Below, piece by piece: positions 5,849 to 7,756 of a DNA stretch of 7,756 bases. This DNA comes from an uncultured Ruminococcus sp. (lineage in GTDB: Bacteria; Bacillota; Clostridia; Oscillospirales; CAG-272): positions 1-7,756 of the forward strand of contig CACYWX010000170.1 of NCBI GenBank assembly GCA_902778205.1, read 5' to 3'. A program made the translations under genes and the position numbers. The stretch's first letter is position 1, and every line of letters begins with the position of its first letter. The notes under the pieces were generated by a model. It saw only the letters and a list, made by a program, of their open reading frames with translations. It was not told the origin of the DNA and searched no databases.

Positions 5849-6967
5849 TTAGCCGCGTCCCATCAGCCGGTCCAGCAAACTCCGGGGCGGATCCGGCGCG
5901 GGAACGGCTTCCTCCGCGTAAAGGTCGAGGGATCCGACGATGTCTCCCTCCGGCGTCCGGTACGTGACCCGTCCGATGACATCTCCCGGCTCCACGGGCG
6001 GGAAGAGGAGGCGCTTCGTCTCCACCACGGTGCGGATCTCGGGCACCTCGTCGAAGAACAGCCCGGTCAGCCCCTCCCGGTTGACGGCCCGGACCGCGCC
6101 GCTCTCCGATCCCGGGCATGGGACGGGGAAGGAAACGCCTCCGCTCTCCGCCAGCGTGATTCGGTGACAGCGGGGAAAGGCGGCGTCGAACATCGCCCTG
6201 TGGTCCTGCCAGTCGTCCGGATCGTTCAGCGTCACCGCGATGAGGGTCACACCGTCCTTCTCCGCCGAGGTGACGAGACAGCGTCCGCTCCGCTTCGTGA
6301 ACCCGGTTTTGATCCCGGTTACGTCCGGGCATTCCCTCAGCAGGCGGTTGTGGTTGATCAGGTACCGCGTACCGCCGGATTTGGGGATTTCGTGCCGCAC
6401 CGTGGACACCATCCGCCGGAAATCCTCGTTCTCTATGGCGCGGGAGGCGATGACGGCCAGTTCCCGGGCGGTGGTATAGTGCTCCTCGTCGTCCAGTCCG
6501 TGAGGATTGACGAAATGGGTGTCCGTCAGTCCGAATTCCCGGGCCTTTTCGTTCATCCGGTCCGCGAAGGCTCCGACGCTTCCGGAAACGGCGATGGCCG
6601 CCGCCGTTGACGCGTCGTTGGCGCTCTCCAGAAGAACTGCCCAGATCAGGTCCTCCACGGTCAGCTCTTCCCCGGGGACGAGACCGATTCCGGACCCCTC
6701 CACGCCGCAGGCCTCGGGCGGGATCGTCACAGTCCGATCCAGGGGAAGAGACTCCAGCACCGTCAGGGCCGTCATGATCTTGGTGGTGGAGGCCATGGGA
6801 AGACGGCGGTCGGCGTTTTTCTCATACAGGACGGTGCCCGTCGAGGGCTCTAGGAGAAGGGCGGATTCGGCGGATACGGACGGCTCCGGAGCGTCCGCTT
6901 GTACGGTCAGGGACGCGGCGCATACGGAAAGGACCGCGCAGAAAAGGGATAAGAGTCGTTTCATCAC
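5849..6967 (-). CDS. D-alanyl-D-alanine carboxypeptidase (DacF/DacB-like, peptidase S11)
   Basis: Low-molecular-mass penicillin-binding protein that removes the terminal D-Ala from peptidoglycan pentapeptides outside the membrane. Residues 1-24 form a signal peptide (MKRLLSLF core, Ala-rich, likely cut after VQA). All three active-site motifs are present: S60-T-T-K63, S115-A-N117 and K220-T-G222. The region from about 265 to 350 fits the beta-rich PBP5 C-terminal domain. The protein then ends within about 20 residues in a Pro-rich stretch and a short SLLDRLM segment, with no obvious long amphipathic or transmembrane anchor. The start may be GTG (6967) or the ATG immediately after it (6964); GGAG upstream lies 10 nt from the GTG and 13 from the ATG. 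It sits between gerW and an RluB gene, as sporulation carboxypeptidases often do, so a role in spore cortex is plausible but not proven; a vegetative role is possible. Confidence 0.92.
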   Translation of the reverse strand: MMKRLLSLFCAVLSVCAASLTVQADAPEPSVSAESALLLEPSTGTVLYEKNADRRLPMASTTKIMTALTVLESLPLDRTVTIPPEACGVEGSGIGLVPGEELTVEDLIWAVLLESANDASTAAAIAVSGSVGAFADRMNEKAREFGLTDTHFVNPHGLDDEEHYTTARELAVIASRAIENEDFRRMVSTVRHEIPKSGGTRYLINHNRLLRECPDVTGIKTGFTKRSGRCLVTSAEKDGVTLIAVTLNDPDDWQDHRAMFDAAFPRCHRITLAESGGVSFPVPCPGSESGAVRAVNREGLTGLFFDEVPEIRTVVETKRLLFPPVEPGDVIGRVTYRTPEGDIVGSLDLYAEEAVPAPDPPRSLLDRLMGRG

Positions 6968-7046
6968 TGCTTCTGCTCTCCGATCAAAAGAATTGTCGGC
7001 TGTCAGTATGCGCGGGAGAAACGGCGCTTATCCGGGAAAAGCTCCG

Positions 7047-7478
7047 TCAGATTTTGTTTTCTTCGCCTTTTTTCGAGAAAACGCCCTTGATCCGTTCCAG
7101 CAGATCGGGGGAGCGCTCCAGAAAACCGACCACCTGAGACACGGCGTCGGCGGGCGCGGCGGTGGATGCGGCGGTGGAATTGACGTTGAGCACGCTGACG
7201 TCCCCGTCCTTGTTCACCACCAGAAACGCCACGGGAGTCACGGAAACGCCGGTTCCGCCTCCTCCTCCGAAGTTATTCGGCTTGTTTGACACCTCTTTTT
7301 TTCCGGCGTAGTCGATGCCGCCGGACGCGTATCCGACGGAGACCTTGGAGATGGGGATAATCGTGGTGCCGGCCGCCGTCTCGATGGGATTTCCCACGAC
7401 GGTGTTGGGATCCAGCATGGCGCGGATCGAATCCAGAGAGGTTTTCGTAATGTCGCCGATTCTGTTGTTGTCTGCCAT
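7047..7478 (-). CDS. gerW: GerW/YtfJ family sporulation protein
   Basis: A 143-aa protein of the GerW (YtfJ) family. In Bacillus subtilis GerW is made in sporulation and is needed for L-alanine-triggered germination; its biochemical activity is not established. Family features seen here are the conserved N-terminal region with VVGNPIETAAGTTIIPISKV (about 27-46), VGYASGG (48-54), a glycine run GGGGGTG (71-77) followed by VTPVAFLVV (80-88), and a variable charged C-terminal tail after LLERIKGVFS. There is no signal peptide or membrane span. The ATG at 7478 follows a strong AGGAGG with 5-nt spacing. It lies 51 nt after the DUF2953 gene, the same pairing as ytfI-ytfJ in Bacillus, and 79 nt before the carboxypeptidase gene, a gap in which I see no clear promoter or terminator. 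It is the best evidence in the window for an endospore former. Confidence 0.93.
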   Translation of the reverse strand: MADNNRIGDITKTSLDSIRAMLDPNTVVGNPIETAAGTTIIPISKVSVGYASGGIDYAGKKEVSNKPNNFGGGGGTGVSVTPVAFLVVNKDGDVSVLNVNSTAASTAAPADAVSQVVGFLERSPDLLERIKGVFSKKGEENKI

Positions 7479-7483
7479 AACAG

Positions 7484-7489
7484 CCTCCT
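7484..7489 (-). promoter_or_regulatory. Strong ribosome binding site of gerW
   Basis: AGGAGG on the - strand, 5 nt before the gerW ATG, is the strongest Shine-Dalgarno sequence in the window and suggests high translation of this small protein. Confidence 0.8.
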
Positions 7490-7529
7490 GTTTGCTGGGA
7501 ATAATCGGGGGTTAATGGTAAAGGTTTCC

Positions 7530-7756
7530 TCAGGCGGCGCGGGACTGGCTGATCTTTAACCGGATGAACCAGACCAGAGCGTGCACCGCGATGCGCAGGA
7601 AGGACACCAGCCGCAGCTTGAAGCTCATGTCCGCTTTGAAAACGGTCTTTTCCGCGAGGAAGTCCGCTTCGACGGAGACCACCCGCCGGGGTCTGTGACG
7701 GAGCGTCGTCTTGTGGTCCAACAGCTCCATGAGGATGGCGGCGGCCGCGCTGATCC
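7530..7756 (-). CDS. DUF2953 (YtfI-like) protein, C-terminal part only
   Basis: The frame is open from the window edge to a TGA at 7532-7530, giving the last 74 residues; the gene starts outside the window. An internal ATG at 7730 would give a 66-aa protein, but the frame continues upstream with a hydrophobic, Ala-rich stretch, so this is the tail of a larger gene. The visible part has a helix (ILMELLDH), a strand-like segment with VSVEADFLAEKT, and a basic, hydrophobic end (SFLRIAVHALVWFIRLK). This pattern matches my recollection of the C-terminus of DUF2953 proteins, whose function is unknown. Position directly before gerW, as ytfI precedes ytfJ in Bacillus, supports the call. It is probably the upstream gene of the same operon. 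Confidence 0.65.
   Translation of the reverse strand, partial: ISAAAAILMELLDHKTTLRHRPRRVVSVEADFLAEKTVFKADMSFKLRLVSFLRIAVHALVWFIRLKISQSRAA

Noticed and set aside
6968..7046. Separate promoter or terminator between gerW and the carboxypeptidase gene
   Set aside because: The 79-nt gap shows only a poor -10-like CATACT without a -35, and no stable hairpin followed by T.
5840..7289. Overlapping + strand open frames (5840-6610 and 6507-7289) opposite the carboxypeptidase and gerW
   Set aside because: They lie antisense to genes with complete active-site or family motifs and have shadow-like composition.

Overview
This GC-rich window looks like ordinary chromosome from an endospore-forming Firmicute, most likely a Clostridia/Oscillospiraceae-type gut organism. 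The evidence is a GerW/YtfJ sporulation protein next to a DUF2953 (YtfI-like) gene, a D,D-carboxypeptidase and an RsuA/RluB pseudouridine synthase, plus an aconitase of the short bacterial type. The taxon is inferred from gene content only.

Layout. Positions 1-134 hold no convincing gene. They are AT-richer and carry two copies of a paired AACTTGC element and a possible extended -10 promoter. From about 162 to 3381 on the + strand lies a two-gene operon, aconitase then NADP-dependent isocitrate dehydrogenase, separated by 10 nt, with the second ribosome binding site overlapping the first stop codon. Together the two enzymes convert citrate to 2-oxoglutarate and NADPH, the oxidative arm that feeds glutamate synthesis. 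A perfect 9-bp GC-rich hairpin at 3403-3433 with U-tracts on both strands separates this operon from a convergent block.

From 7756 down to 3468 everything is on the - strand. In transcription order these are the C-terminal end of a DUF2953 protein, gerW, a DacF/DacB-like D-Ala-D-Ala carboxypeptidase, an RluB-like pseudouridine synthase, a small GNAT-like protein, and a glycerate kinase whose GTG start overlaps the preceding stop by 8 nt. Gaps are short (79 nt or less), so this is probably one operon or a few read-through units mixing sporulation/envelope, ribosome and metabolic genes.

I found no mobile element, CRISPR array, tRNA, rRNA or defence system, and no clear new system. The most unusual part is the 5' end of the aconitase. 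The first ~50 codons have no recognisable aconitase sequence and a lower GC content, and the protein also seems to lack a short segment near residue 260 that other aconitases have. This could be biological, a frameshift, or an assembly join.
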